This document shows positions 42,436 through 50,019 of a stretch of 64,000 bases of DNA, in pieces. The DNA is from Arthrobacter sp. efr-133-TYG-118 (GTDB lineage: Bacteria > Actinomycetota > Actinomycetes > Actinomycetales > Micrococcaceae), in contig NZ_JARVRH010000001.1 in NCBI RefSeq assembly GCF_030209755.1, forward strand, positions 62,001 through 126,000. The letters are read 5' to 3'. Under the pieces are notes generated by a model. That model was given only the letters and a program-made list of their open reading frames with translations, made no database searches and was not told where the DNA came from. A program made the position numbers and the translations under genes. The stretch's first letter is position 1; every line of letters begins with the position of its first letter.

Positions 42436-43260
42436 ATGCTTCAAGAGCTTCCCACCGGCGCGGCACTGCACGTGGAAATGCGCCGTCCAGCGACTGCCGC
42501 CAGCCCGACGCCGGAACAACCGCCCCAGCCTCCCGTCCTGTTGCTGCACGGCTGGGCCTCGACATCCGACTATTGGGAGTCGCTAGCCACCGAATTGCTC
42601 GACGCCCGACAAACCGTCTGGATCGTCGATTTGCCCGGGTATCACCGCGGGGACGCATTGCCTCCGGGTTTCCGGTGGACCCTGGAATCAGCGGCCGATT
42701 CCGTCGCTGCCGTTGCTGTCCGGCACGCATCGCCGGTCCACATTGTGGGCCACTCAATGGGCGGCAGCGTGGCACTGACGTTAGCGGCCGCGCATCCGGA
42801 GCTGGTGGCGAGCGTGGCCCTGGTCGGCATGGTTCCGGCTCCCCCGAACGAAGGCTTCAAATCAATGCTCGAGTCCCAGTTACGGCAAGGCTTCATTGAC
42901 GACGCGACGCGCGCGAAGTGCATGAACGCCTGGTTTGGGACACTGTCCCCCGAAGACCATCGCTTGCTGAGCCGCGGATTTGAGCTGCCTTTCGAGGTCC
43001 TCGGCCCCAGCGGCCTCGCGGCGATGGCTGGAGTGGCTGGGGATGTCCCCGAAAAGGTGACGGCGCCGACGCTGGTGATTGCCGGCGTCGGGGACCGCCT
43101 ACGCTCACTGGACCAGGCGGAAGCCTTCGTGGCAGCCAGCCCGCTGCGGAGGCTTGTGGCAATCCGCGACTCCGGACATAGCGTGCATTGGGAGCAGCCG
43201 CATGCTTGCGCCCTCGCGCTCGGCGCGTTTTGGAACGAAAGCCGGCAACCGCCAGCGTAA
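42436..43260 (+). CDS. alpha/beta fold hydrolase
   Basis: A 274-aa serine hydrolase: oxyanion HGWAS near residue 40, nucleophile elbow GHSMGG near 112, an Asp in AGVGDRLRS near 220 and His in RDSGHSVHWE near 247, giving a full triad. The cap region is Pro/Met-rich. It is divergent from the acid-sugar kinase and followed by the GntR gene 28 bp later, so it may open a lactone of the sugar acid (inference). The stop overlaps the first base of the GntR-site palindrome. Confidence 0.88.
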   Translation: MLQELPTGAALHVEMRRPATAASPTPEQPPQPPVLLLHGWASTSDYWESLATELLDARQTVWIVDLPGYHRGDALPPGFRWTLESAADSVAAVAVRHASPVHIVGHSMGGSVALTLAAAHPELVASVALVGMVPAPPNEGFKSMLESQLRQGFIDDATRAKCMNAWFGTLSPEDHRLLSRGFELPFEVLGPSGLAAMAGVAGDVPEKVTAPTLVIAGVGDRLRSLDQAEAFVAASPLRRLVAIRDSGHSVHWEQPHACALALGAFWNESRQPPA

Positions 43261-43274
43261 GATGTCAGACATCT
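43260..43274. promoter_or_regulatory. GntR/FadR-type operator, site 2
   Basis: This is an identical copy of AGATGTCAGACATCT, 14 bp upstream of the GntR start codon, which fits autoregulation. The centres of sites 1 and 2 are 909 bp apart, so a looped complex across the hydrolase gene is possible. Confidence 0.8.
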
Positions 43275-43288
43275 AGGAATGGAGCACC

Positions 43289-43990
43289 ATGGCACGCAAG
43301 TCGCTGGTCGGCGTCGTCGCTGACGAGCTGCTGGACCGCATCGTCGCGGGCGAATTTCCGCCGGGAACAGTGGTTCCCGGCGAACTCGAGCTGAGCGCCA
43401 AGCACGAAGTCAGCCGCATGACCGTCCGCGAGGCCATGAAGACCCTCGAAGCCCAGCGAATCCTCAGCGTGGAACGCGGCCGGGGAACATTCGTCAACCC
43501 GCTGAACCGCTGGGCGTCCCTCGAAGCTGTATTGCGTGCGGCTTCGGAGGGAAAGAACGACGCAGCGGCGTCCGTCCAACTCATCGAGCTGCGCCGCATG
43601 CTCGAGACCGGCGCCTGCGAACTCGCCGCGTCACGGGTCTCCCCCGAGGAGATCGACCAACTGCAGGTTTACGTGTCCGCCATGCAGAAAGCCCACGATT
43701 CCAATGATGTGAGCGCGTTCGTCGAAGCGGATCTGGGCTTCCACGACGTCATCCTGCACGCCTCCGGCAACGTCTTTGTGGCTGTGCTCTTCGAACCGCT
43801 GCACCGCGTCCTGGAAACCCGGCGCACCCAGACCTCGCAAATCCCCGATATCCAGCGGCACGCGATCGGACATCACCGGGCCATCCTGAAAGCCCTCGAA
43901 GCCGGCGACGCCCCCCGTGCCCGCGAGGCCATGGACGCGCACATGCAGCAGACCCTCGACGATCTCAGGACGTACGTCCTCGAGGCCTAG
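43289..43990 (+). CDS. FadR/GntR family (FCD domain) transcriptional regulator
   Basis: A 233-aa regulator. The N-terminal winged HTH (GVVADELLDRIVAGEFPPGT, VPGELELSAKHEVSRMTVRE, RGRGTFVNP) is followed by an all-helical FCD effector domain (LIELRRMLETGACELAA, ADLGFHDVILHASGN, HRAILKALEAGDAPRAREAM) with His residues for metal/carboxylate ligands. FCD regulators typically respond to organic or sugar acids, matching the tetronate genes on its left. Both putative sites carry the same palindrome. Confidence 0.93.
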   Translation: MARKSLVGVVADELLDRIVAGEFPPGTVVPGELELSAKHEVSRMTVREAMKTLEAQRILSVERGRGTFVNPLNRWASLEAVLRAASEGKNDAAASVQLIELRRMLETGACELAASRVSPEEIDQLQVYVSAMQKAHDSNDVSAFVEADLGFHDVILHASGNVFVAVLFEPLHRVLETRRTQTSQIPDIQRHAIGHHRAILKALEAGDAPRAREAMDAHMQQTLDDLRTYVLEA

Positions 43991-44010
43991 CTCCCGGTCC
44001 CCGCTCCCCC

Positions 44011-44202
44011 GGACCCTCGCTCACCTATACGGGCCGGTCCAGGGACCCTCGCTCACCTATACGGGCCAATCCAGGGACCCTCGCTCACCTATTCGGGCAA
44101 TTTCCCAAACGCCCGCTCAGATCATCTGCAGTAGGGTTCCGCCATTTGGCCTCATAGGTGAGCGGGCGATCGACCAAGAAGCACCATAGGTGAGCGGGCG
44201 TC
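44011..44202. repeat. array of CTCGCTCACCTAT repeat units, 32-bp register
   Basis: The 316-bp gap 43991-44306 is mostly this array. Units GGACCCTCGCTCACCTAT begin at 44011, 44043 and 44075, and a decayed fourth (ACGCCCGCTCAGAT) begins at about 44107. Two inverse units CATAGGTGAGCGGGCG begin at 44153 and 44185. Within each orientation the spacing is exactly 32 bp. No open frame or CRISPR repeat structure fits. Confidence 0.88.
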
Positions 44203-44306
44203 GGCGGGGATCAGACCCTGTTCCCCAGGCCCTGCGTCGGCTAGTCTGCTTTCACGGCCTGCCAGGCCCGCAGTTCAGGCATCAAGGACGATCATGAGGA
44301 GCAAGA

Positions 44307-44516
44307 ATGGCTGACCACACATATAGCGTTTCCGAAATTGTTGGAACTTCGTCCGAGGGCGTCGACGCCGCCATCAGGAACGGGATTGCGGCAGCTAGCC
44401 AGACCCTTCGGAACCTCGACTGGTTCGAGGTCAAGGAAATCCGCGGCCACCTCAGCGAGGGCGCCGTTGCCGACTGGCAGGTAACCATCAAGCTCGGATT
44501 CCGCCTGGAGCGTTAA
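44307..44516 (+). CDS. dodecin family protein
   Basis: A 69-aa dodecin: SVSEIVGTSSEGVDAAIRNG, then a NLDWFEVKEIRGHL strand with the conserved Trp, and DWQVTIKLGFRLE. Dodecins form hollow dodecamers that bind riboflavin/FMN or CoA and buffer flavin in the cytoplasm. The length is exact for the family. GAGGAG lies 9 nt before the ATG. A very strong hairpin follows at 44543-44582. Confidence 0.94.
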   Translation: MADHTYSVSEIVGTSSEGVDAAIRNGIAAASQTLRNLDWFEVKEIRGHLSEGAVADWQVTIKLGFRLER

Positions 44517-44542
44517 CAAGCCCTCAATACCCCGAAACCGAC

Positions 44543-44582
44543 GATGGCCGTCAGCCTTTCTGTGGAAAGGCTGACGGCCATC
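44543..44582. terminator. bidirectional hairpin terminator after dodecin
   Basis: A perfect 17-bp inverted repeat (44543-44559 with 44566-44582) with a 6-nt loop whose inner ends are CCTTT and AAAGG. It lies between the convergent dodecin gene and the small leftward gene at 44599. It is a strong termination or insulating structure, although the T-run is inside the stem. Confidence 0.8.
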
Positions 44583-44598
44583 AGTTGCGAGGCTGGAC

Positions 44599-44871
44599 TC
44601 ACCCGCGGGTCCAGACTTGGACGGGGTCACCGCCACAGAGGAGTCGCCGGCCACGGCCGGCAAATTCGATCCACAGGAATTCGTGGTCTGAGGAAACTTC
44701 GTCCACAAGGCCGGCGTCGAAGCCCCATTTGTCCTCGTGGATCCAGACAGTTTCGCCGCGGCTGAGTTCCGACCATTTCGACGGCGGCAGGCGAAGTGCC
44801 GCTCCAGCCGGCCGTTGGGCCGACGTCGTGAAGTGGCTTGGGCCCCACACGCCTAAGGTTTCAGGACTCAT
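44599..44871 (-). CDS. small hypothetical protein
   Basis: A 90-aa soluble protein with many Trp residues: ETLGVWGPSHFTTS, SKWSELSRGETVWIHEDKWG, DEVSSDHEFLWIEF. It reads like an all-beta SH3-like domain. Its ATG overlaps the preceding small gene as ATGA, which supports both as real. No family is recognised and no neighbouring pathway gives a role. Confidence 0.6.
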   Translation of the reverse strand: MSPETLGVWGPSHFTTSAQRPAGAALRLPPSKWSELSRGETVWIHEDKWGFDAGLVDEVSSDHEFLWIEFAGRGRRLLCGGDPVQVWTRG

Positions 44872-45074
44872 CGGGACTCAGCGAGCAGGTACTGGCGGCG
44901 CCAGACTGTTGCCGCGCCGTTGTGGGACGGGAAGACGTGGCCTTCGAAGAATGTGCGCACCACATCGGGTTCGCCTTCAGGGCTCCATTGACCAGACGCC
45001 GGGCAATGCGAACCCGTGGATCCCGCGGACCCCGCGGTGGTTGCCCGCTCCCTCAGCAGCGCGATGCGTTTCAT
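44868..45074 (-). CDS. small hypothetical protein
   Basis: A 68-aa protein ending in a segment FFEGHVFPSHNGAATVWRR, with a Ser/Gly-rich middle. AAGGATGG lies upstream of MKRIALLRE. The stop overlaps the next gene as ATGA. No family is recognised; the coupling suggests that the two small proteins act together. Confidence 0.55.
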   Translation of the reverse strand: MKRIALLRERATTAGSAGSTGSHCPASGQWSPEGEPDVVRTFFEGHVFPSHNGAATVWRRQYLLAESR

Positions 45075-45219
45075 CGTTGAATTCCATCCTTGATATGCGA
45101 AAAGGTCTGGATTCAGCGTAAACGCGATTCAAAAGCCGCCCAATGGGCACATAGACAAAATCACGCCGATTCACTATGCAGCAGCACAGTGACGTAGGGC
45201 ACTTTTGGCTGAAACTCGT

Positions 45220-46125
45220 TCAGCTTTCGTCCATTGCATGACGCTCGGACAACTCCGGGCTCGTCGTCGTCGTTTCCGCGCCAAACGCCGTTCCCGCACC
45301 ATAGCTGCCGAGCAACTTCAGGGCATCGTCCGACGGCGAACCCGCCTTCGCGGAGTAGACCCGCAAGACTTGGTCCGGGTCCTCCGGCAGGGCTAGATTC
45401 TCGAAGTTCAGTTCCACGTCCCCCACGGCGGGGTGGTGCAGGCGCACAGTTCCGGCTGAACGCGCGGCTACTCGATGCCCGGCCCACCATTGGCGGAAGT
45501 GTTCGCTGTTTACGGCGAGTTCGCCCACGAGCTGGTTGGCTTGGGGATCGTCGGGGTGCCGCCCGGTATCCGCACGCAGGGAGCCGGCGGCTTCTGCGGC
45601 TACCGTCTTCCAGTCCCGGAACAGTTCGCGTGCCTTAGGGTCCAGGATCAGCCAGCGCGTGAGGTTTCGCTCGGCGGGAGGCATGGACGGGAAGTCGGCA
45701 AACAGCAGGACCGCCATGCGGTTGGCTCCGAGCACGTCACTGCGCCGGCCAAGCAGGAGCGCCGGAACGTCGCCCACAGCGTCCAGAAGTTGGCGCAAGG
45801 CCGGCCGCACCCGCGGCGTGGGAGTCGGTGCTTTGGCGCTCGACGCGCAGTGCTCTAGGAGATCCATCATGTGGGTGTGCTCGCTTGAGTCCAGGCGAAG
45901 TGCCCGCGACACCGATTCAAGGACCGCCCGGGACGGATGGATATGGCGGCCCTGTTCGAGGCGTGTGTAGTAGTCGGTGCTGACATCGGCCAAACGGGCA
46001 ATCTCTTCCCTGCGCAGCCCTGGAACGCGGCGCGCGCCGGACGCTTCCGGCAATCCTGCGTCCTCCGGCGACATCCGGGCACGCATGGCTTTGAGGAATT
46101 TTCCGAACTCGGCGCTTTGTCCCAT
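45220..46125 (-). CDS. XRE-family regulator with MmyB-like ligand-binding domain
   Basis: A 301-aa regulator. The N-terminal HTH has GLRREEIARLADVSTDYYTRLEQGR (residues ~33-58). The C-terminal MmyB/PAS-like domain has LLDAVGDVPALLLGRRSDVL, ANRMAVLLFADF, LTRWLILDP and QWWAGHRV. Such proteins sense fatty acids or other hydrophobic ligands and usually control a divergent oxidoreductase operon; here that is the aldo-keto reductase run starting at 46290. A palindrome lies between them at 46171-46185. Confidence 0.92.
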   Translation of the reverse strand: MGQSAEFGKFLKAMRARMSPEDAGLPEASGARRVPGLRREEIARLADVSTDYYTRLEQGRHIHPSRAVLESVSRALRLDSSEHTHMMDLLEHCASSAKAPTPTPRVRPALRQLLDAVGDVPALLLGRRSDVLGANRMAVLLFADFPSMPPAERNLTRWLILDPKARELFRDWKTVAAEAAGSLRADTGRHPDDPQANQLVGELAVNSEHFRQWWAGHRVAARSAGTVRLHHPAVGDVELNFENLALPEDPDQVLRVYSAKAGSPSDDALKLLGSYGAGTAFGAETTTTSPELSERHAMDES

Positions 46126-46142
46126 GTCCCCATTCTTCCCTC

Positions 46143-46188
46143 CCTAGGAGCCTGTTTCTACGGCCAAGGTAGGACTGCGAGTCCTAGG
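46143..46188. promoter_or_regulatory. candidate operator of the XRE/MmyB regulator
   Basis: AGGACTGCGAGTCCT (46171-46185) is a perfect palindrome around GCG. A further CCTAGGA (46143-46149) is mirrored by TCCTAGG (46182-46188). Both lie in the 164-bp divergent region between the regulator and the first aldo-keto reductase. Confidence 0.6.
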
Positions 46189-46289
46189 AAAAACAGGGGG
46201 CGTCAAAACTGCTGATTGTTGTACCGAAAGTGCATAGGCTCGAAAAAGCCAGTCAGGCAATCCACCCACCAGCGACGAAAGGGCCGGAC

Positions 46290-47135
46290 ATGTCCAACGC
46301 TCAGAATTCAACCGTTCCCGGGCTCGTCCTGAACAACGCGGTCACCATCCCCCAGCTCGGCTTCGGCGTCTTCCAGGTCCCACCTGCCGAGACCCAGAAA
46401 GCCGTCGAGGACGCACTTGAAGCCGGGTACCGGCATATCGACACCGCCGCGGCGTACCGGAACGAATCCGGCGTCGGCGCAGCAATCAGGGCTTCCGGCA
46501 TCACCCGGGAAGAACTCTTTATCACCACCAAACTCCGCAACGGCGAACAGGGCCGGGCAGCGTCAGCGTTCAACCAGAGCTGCCGCGAACTCGGCCTCGA
46601 CGTCATCGACCTCTACCTGATCCACTGGCCCGTGCCGTCCCAGGGCCTGTTCGTCGACGCGTGGAAGGCCCTGGAAAACATCCATGCCGACGGCGGCGCC
46701 CGGGCAATCGGCGTCTCCAACTTCCTGCCGGCCCACCTCGATACGCTCCTCGCGTCGGCCGACGTCGTTCCCGCCGTCAACCAGATCGAACTGCATCCCA
46801 CCTTCCAGCAGCGGGAGCTGGCGGCGAAGAGCCGCTCGCACGGGATCGCCGTCGAGGCCTACAGCCCGCTGGGCCAGGGAGCGGACCTGGGGTCGGCCAC
46901 GGTCACCGAACTTGCCGAAAAGCACGATGCCACCCCGGCACAGATCGTCCTGGCCTGGCACCTGGGAATCGGCAACATCGTCATCCCCAAGTCCGTCCAC
47001 CCGGAACGGATCCGCCAGAACCTCGCGGCGGCGTCGTTGCAGCTCACCCCGGACGAACTGGCAGCCATCAGCGCGCTCGACGCCGGTGCCCGCCTCGGCG
47101 CCGACCCCGCCGTCGCGTCCTTCAGCCAGATGTAG
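46290..47135 (+). CDS. aldo/keto reductase (2,5-diketo-D-gluconate reductase-like)
   Basis: A 281-aa AKR barrel enzyme using NADPH: LGFGVFQVPP, the catalytic Tyr in GYRHIDTAAAYRNESGVG, the Lys in ELFITTKL, the His in YLIHWPVP, and the cofactor loop IVIPKSVHPERIRQN. Members reduce small aldehydes and keto-acids. ATG 46290 has AAAGGG 7-8 nt upstream; an in-frame ATG 60 bp earlier lacks one. It is the first gene of a rightward run of four oxidoreductase genes and a lactonase-like gene. Confidence 0.92.
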   Translation: MSNAQNSTVPGLVLNNAVTIPQLGFGVFQVPPAETQKAVEDALEAGYRHIDTAAAYRNESGVGAAIRASGITREELFITTKLRNGEQGRAASAFNQSCRELGLDVIDLYLIHWPVPSQGLFVDAWKALENIHADGGARAIGVSNFLPAHLDTLLASADVVPAVNQIELHPTFQQRELAAKSRSHGIAVEAYSPLGQGADLGSATVTELAEKHDATPAQIVLAWHLGIGNIVIPKSVHPERIRQNLAAASLQLTPDELAAISALDAGARLGADPAVASFSQM

Positions 47136-47164
47136 AAACCACCACAGCGTAAGGAACCCAAACC

Positions 47165-48136
47165 ATGCAGTACACCCACTTGGGCCGCTCAGGCCTCAGC
47201 GTCTCCCGCTTGTGCCTCGGAACAATGAACTTCGGCCCGCAGACGGAGGAATCCGCAGCGCACTCCATCATGGATTCCGCACTGGATGCCGGCATCAACT
47301 TTTTCGATACCGCCAACGTCTACGGCGGCCACGACAACCGGGGCTGGACCGAGGAAATCCTGGGCCGCTGGTTCGCCAAGGGCGGCGAACGCCGGGAACG
47401 CGTCGTCCTGGCCACCAAGCTCTACGGAACCATGACGGAACGCCCCAACGAGTCCAAGCTCTCCGCCCTCAACATCAGGCGCGCCTTGGACGCCAGCCTC
47501 AAGCGCCTTCAGACCGACTACATCGACGTCTACCAGTTCCACCACGTGGACCGGAATACGCCGTGGGACGAGATCTGGCAGGCCATCGAGGTTGCCGTCC
47601 AGCAGGGCAAGATCCTGTATTCCGGAAGCAGTAACTTCGCTGGCTGGCACATCGCCCAGGCCCAGGAGGCCGCCGCGCGGCGCAACTACAACGGACTGGT
47701 GAGCGAGCAGTCCATCTACAACCTGCTCACCCGCAACGTCGAACTGGAGGTCATCCCGGCGGCCCGGCAGTACGGCCTCGGGCTGATCCCGTGGTCGCCG
47801 CTTCACGGCGGCCTTCTGGGCGGCGTCCTGAAGAAAGAGCGCGACGGCGTCCGTCGCGTTGAGGGCCGCGCGGCCGAGACCCTGAAGAACCACGAAGACC
47901 AGATCCGCCAGTACGAGGACCTCGCCGACGACCTTGGCCACGAGCCCGGTGATGTGGCCTTGGCCTGGTTGCTGCACCAGCCGGCAGTGACCGCACCGAT
48001 CGTGGGTCCGCGCACGCAGGAGCAGTTGGACGCTGCCATCAGGGCATTGGATGTCACCCTTGACGCCGATGCCCTCAAGCGCCTCGACGACATCTTCCCG
48101 GGCCACCGGACCGCGCCGGAGGACTACGCGTGGTGA
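47165..48136 (+). CDS. aldo/keto reductase (YghZ/Kv-beta-like)
   Basis: A 323-aa AKR of the larger L-glyceraldehyde-3-phosphate reductase/voltage-gated K-channel beta-like group: YTHLGRSGLSVSRLCLGTM, FFDTANVYGG with the catalytic Tyr, VVLATKLYG with the Lys, DVYQFHHVDRNTPWDE, SSNFAGWHIAQAQ and APIVGPRTQEQLDAAI. It reduces aldehydes or carbohydrates with NADPH. It overlaps the next gene (GTGA) and follows the previous AKR by 29 bp. Confidence 0.93.
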   Translation: MQYTHLGRSGLSVSRLCLGTMNFGPQTEESAAHSIMDSALDAGINFFDTANVYGGHDNRGWTEEILGRWFAKGGERRERVVLATKLYGTMTERPNESKLSALNIRRALDASLKRLQTDYIDVYQFHHVDRNTPWDEIWQAIEVAVQQGKILYSGSSNFAGWHIAQAQEAAARRNYNGLVSEQSIYNLLTRNVELEVIPAARQYGLGLIPWSPLHGGLLGGVLKKERDGVRRVEGRAAETLKNHEDQIRQYEDLADDLGHEPGDVALAWLLHQPAVTAPIVGPRTQEQLDAAIRALDVTLDADALKRLDDIFPGHRTAPEDYAW

Positions 48137-49137
48137 CTTCGGCACCCTTGCGCCTGCTGTTCATTGGCGGGACCGGGACCATCAGCGCGGCGGCGGCGGA
48201 GCGCGCCGTCGCGCTGGGTCACCGGCTCACCGTGCTCAACCGCGGACTGAGCTCGGAAAGGCCGGCCCCTCCGGGCACGGAACTGCTCCAGGCAGATATC
48301 CGCAACGCCGCCGAGGTCGCGGAGGTGCTGAACGGTCGCGAGTTCGACGTCGTCGCGGACTTCATCTCTTTCACGCCGGAGCATGTGTCTGCCGCGGTGG
48401 AGCTGTTCGGCGGCCGGACCGGTCAGTACGTGTTCATTAGTTCGGCTTCGGCCTACCAGAAGCCACCCGCACACCTGCCGATCCTTGAGTCGACCCCGTT
48501 AAGGAACCCGTTCTGGAAGTACTCCCAGGACAAGATCGCGTGCGAAGACCTTCTCACCCGGGCCTATCGGGAAGAGGGTTTTCCCGTCACCATCGTTCGG
48601 CCGTCGCATACCTATGACCGCACGCGGATCGCCCTTCTGGGCGGCTGGACGGACATCCATCGGATGCGGGAAGGCCTGCCTGTGATAGTCCACGGCGACG
48701 GCACCTCGCTGTGGACCCTCACCCATGCGGATGATTTTGCCGTCGCTTTCGTTGGCCTCCTCGGCCGGCCGCAGGCCGTGGGCGAAAGCTATACCATCAC
48801 CTCGGACGAAGCGCTCCCGTGGGACCAGGTCTACCGGCTCTTCGCCACGGCGGCAGGAGTGCCGGAACCCGAACTGGTGCACGTCGCCTCGGAGACCATC
48901 GCTGCGCACTCCCCGGAGCTTGGTCCCGGGCTTCTCGGGGACAGGTCCCACTCCGTGGTCTTCGACAACACCAAGATCAAGACGCTGGTTCCCTGGTATC
49001 GGGCAGAAATTCCTTTCGCGGCGGGCGCACGGGAGATCGTCCGGTGGCATGATGAACATCCAGGCATCAAGCACGTGGACCAGGACTTCATGAAACTCAG
49101 CGATCAACTGGTCCAATGGGCACGGAGGCCGATCTAG
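48133..49137 (+). CDS. NAD-dependent epimerase/dehydratase family protein
   Basis: A 334-aa atypical SDR: LLFIGGTGTISAAAAERAV (glycine motif), VADFISFTPEHVSAAV, YVFISSASAYQ, and TIVRPSHTYDRTRI near the expected active site. The classical YxxxK is not obvious (KYSQDK is the nearest), so it may be a reductase-like variant. The GTG at 48133 overlaps the AKR stop; a second GTG three bases upstream is equally possible. Confidence 0.88.
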   Translation: MTSAPLRLLFIGGTGTISAAAAERAVALGHRLTVLNRGLSSERPAPPGTELLQADIRNAAEVAEVLNGREFDVVADFISFTPEHVSAAVELFGGRTGQYVFISSASAYQKPPAHLPILESTPLRNPFWKYSQDKIACEDLLTRAYREEGFPVTIVRPSHTYDRTRIALLGGWTDIHRMREGLPVIVHGDGTSLWTLTHADDFAVAFVGLLGRPQAVGESYTITSDEALPWDQVYRLFATAAGVPEPELVHVASETIAAHSPELGPGLLGDRSHSVVFDNTKIKTLVPWYRAEIPFAAGAREIVRWHDEHPGIKHVDQDFMKLSDQLVQWARRPI

Positions 49138-49156
49138 CAACCGAAAGGACAGGACC

Positions 49157-49987
49157 ATGGCACTTGCTCCGACCGTCAGGCTCAATGACGGTAATGCCAT
49201 TCCGCAGATCGGCCTCGGAACCTGGCCGCTCGACGACGCCCAGGTCGCCACGGCGGTGGTATCCGCCGTCGAGCTTGGCTACCGGCACGTCGACACGGCG
49301 TACCGCTACGGTAACGAGGCCGGCGTCGGGCAGGGAGTGCGGGACTGCGGGATCCCGCGCGAGGAACTGTTCATCACCACCAAACTGGACGGCACCCACC
49401 AGGGCCGCGATCGCGCCGTCGAGGGGCTTGAGGGCTCCCTCAGTCGCCTCGGGCTGGACTACGTGGACCTCTTGTTGATCCATTGGCCGCTCCCCCAACG
49501 GAATGAATTCGTGTCCACTTGGGAGACTTTCGAGCGGCTCCAGGCTGAGGGGAAAGTGCGCTCAATCGGCGTGTCCAACTTCAAGCCCTCGCACCTCGAA
49601 CGGCTTCTCGAGGAAACCTCGGTGGTGCCCGCCGTCAACCAAATCCAGATCTCACCGTCCATCACGCGGATCGATGAGCGGGCCTTCAACGGCAACCATG
49701 GCATCGCCACGGAATCGTATAGTCCGTTGGGGGCCGGTCGCGATCTCCTGAATGCCCCGGTGTTGGCCGCGATCGGGAAGAAACACGGAAAGACTCCGGG
49801 TCAGGTGGTGCTGCGCTGGCACGTCCAGGAGGGGCTCGTGGCCATCCCGAAGTCCGCCAATCCGCTGCGCATGAAGGAAAACCTGGACGTATTCGACTTC
49901 GTTTTGGACCACGACGACCTGTCCGCGATCGCCACCTTGGACGCGGGTGCCGACGCCGGCGTCGACTCGGATGTACAAGGCCACTGA
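49157..49987 (+). CDS. aldo/keto reductase (2,5-diketo-D-gluconate reductase-like)
   Basis: A 276-aa AKR: IGLGTWPLDD, the catalytic Tyr in GYRHVDTAYRYGNEAGVG, the Lys in FITTKLDG, the His in LLIHWPLP, SNFKPSHLERLL, and VAIPKSANPLRMKEN. It is a paralogue of the AKR at 46290 but clearly diverged. GAAAGGACAGG precedes the ATG. Confidence 0.93.
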   Translation: MALAPTVRLNDGNAIPQIGLGTWPLDDAQVATAVVSAVELGYRHVDTAYRYGNEAGVGQGVRDCGIPREELFITTKLDGTHQGRDRAVEGLEGSLSRLGLDYVDLLLIHWPLPQRNEFVSTWETFERLQAEGKVRSIGVSNFKPSHLERLLEETSVVPAVNQIQISPSITRIDERAFNGNHGIATESYSPLGAGRDLLNAPVLAAIGKKHGKTPGQVVLRWHVQEGLVAIPKSANPLRMKENLDVFDFVLDHDDLSAIATLDAGADAGVDSDVQGH

Positions 49988-50019
49988 GGCAGCATTCCAT
50001 CACCAACACTGAGGACGGC

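Noticed and set aside
44011..44202. Possible CRISPR array (regular 32-bp period)
   Set aside because: Only about 15-18 bp of each unit is conserved, spacers are ~14 bp and partly similar, units occur in both orientations, and no cas gene is nearby.
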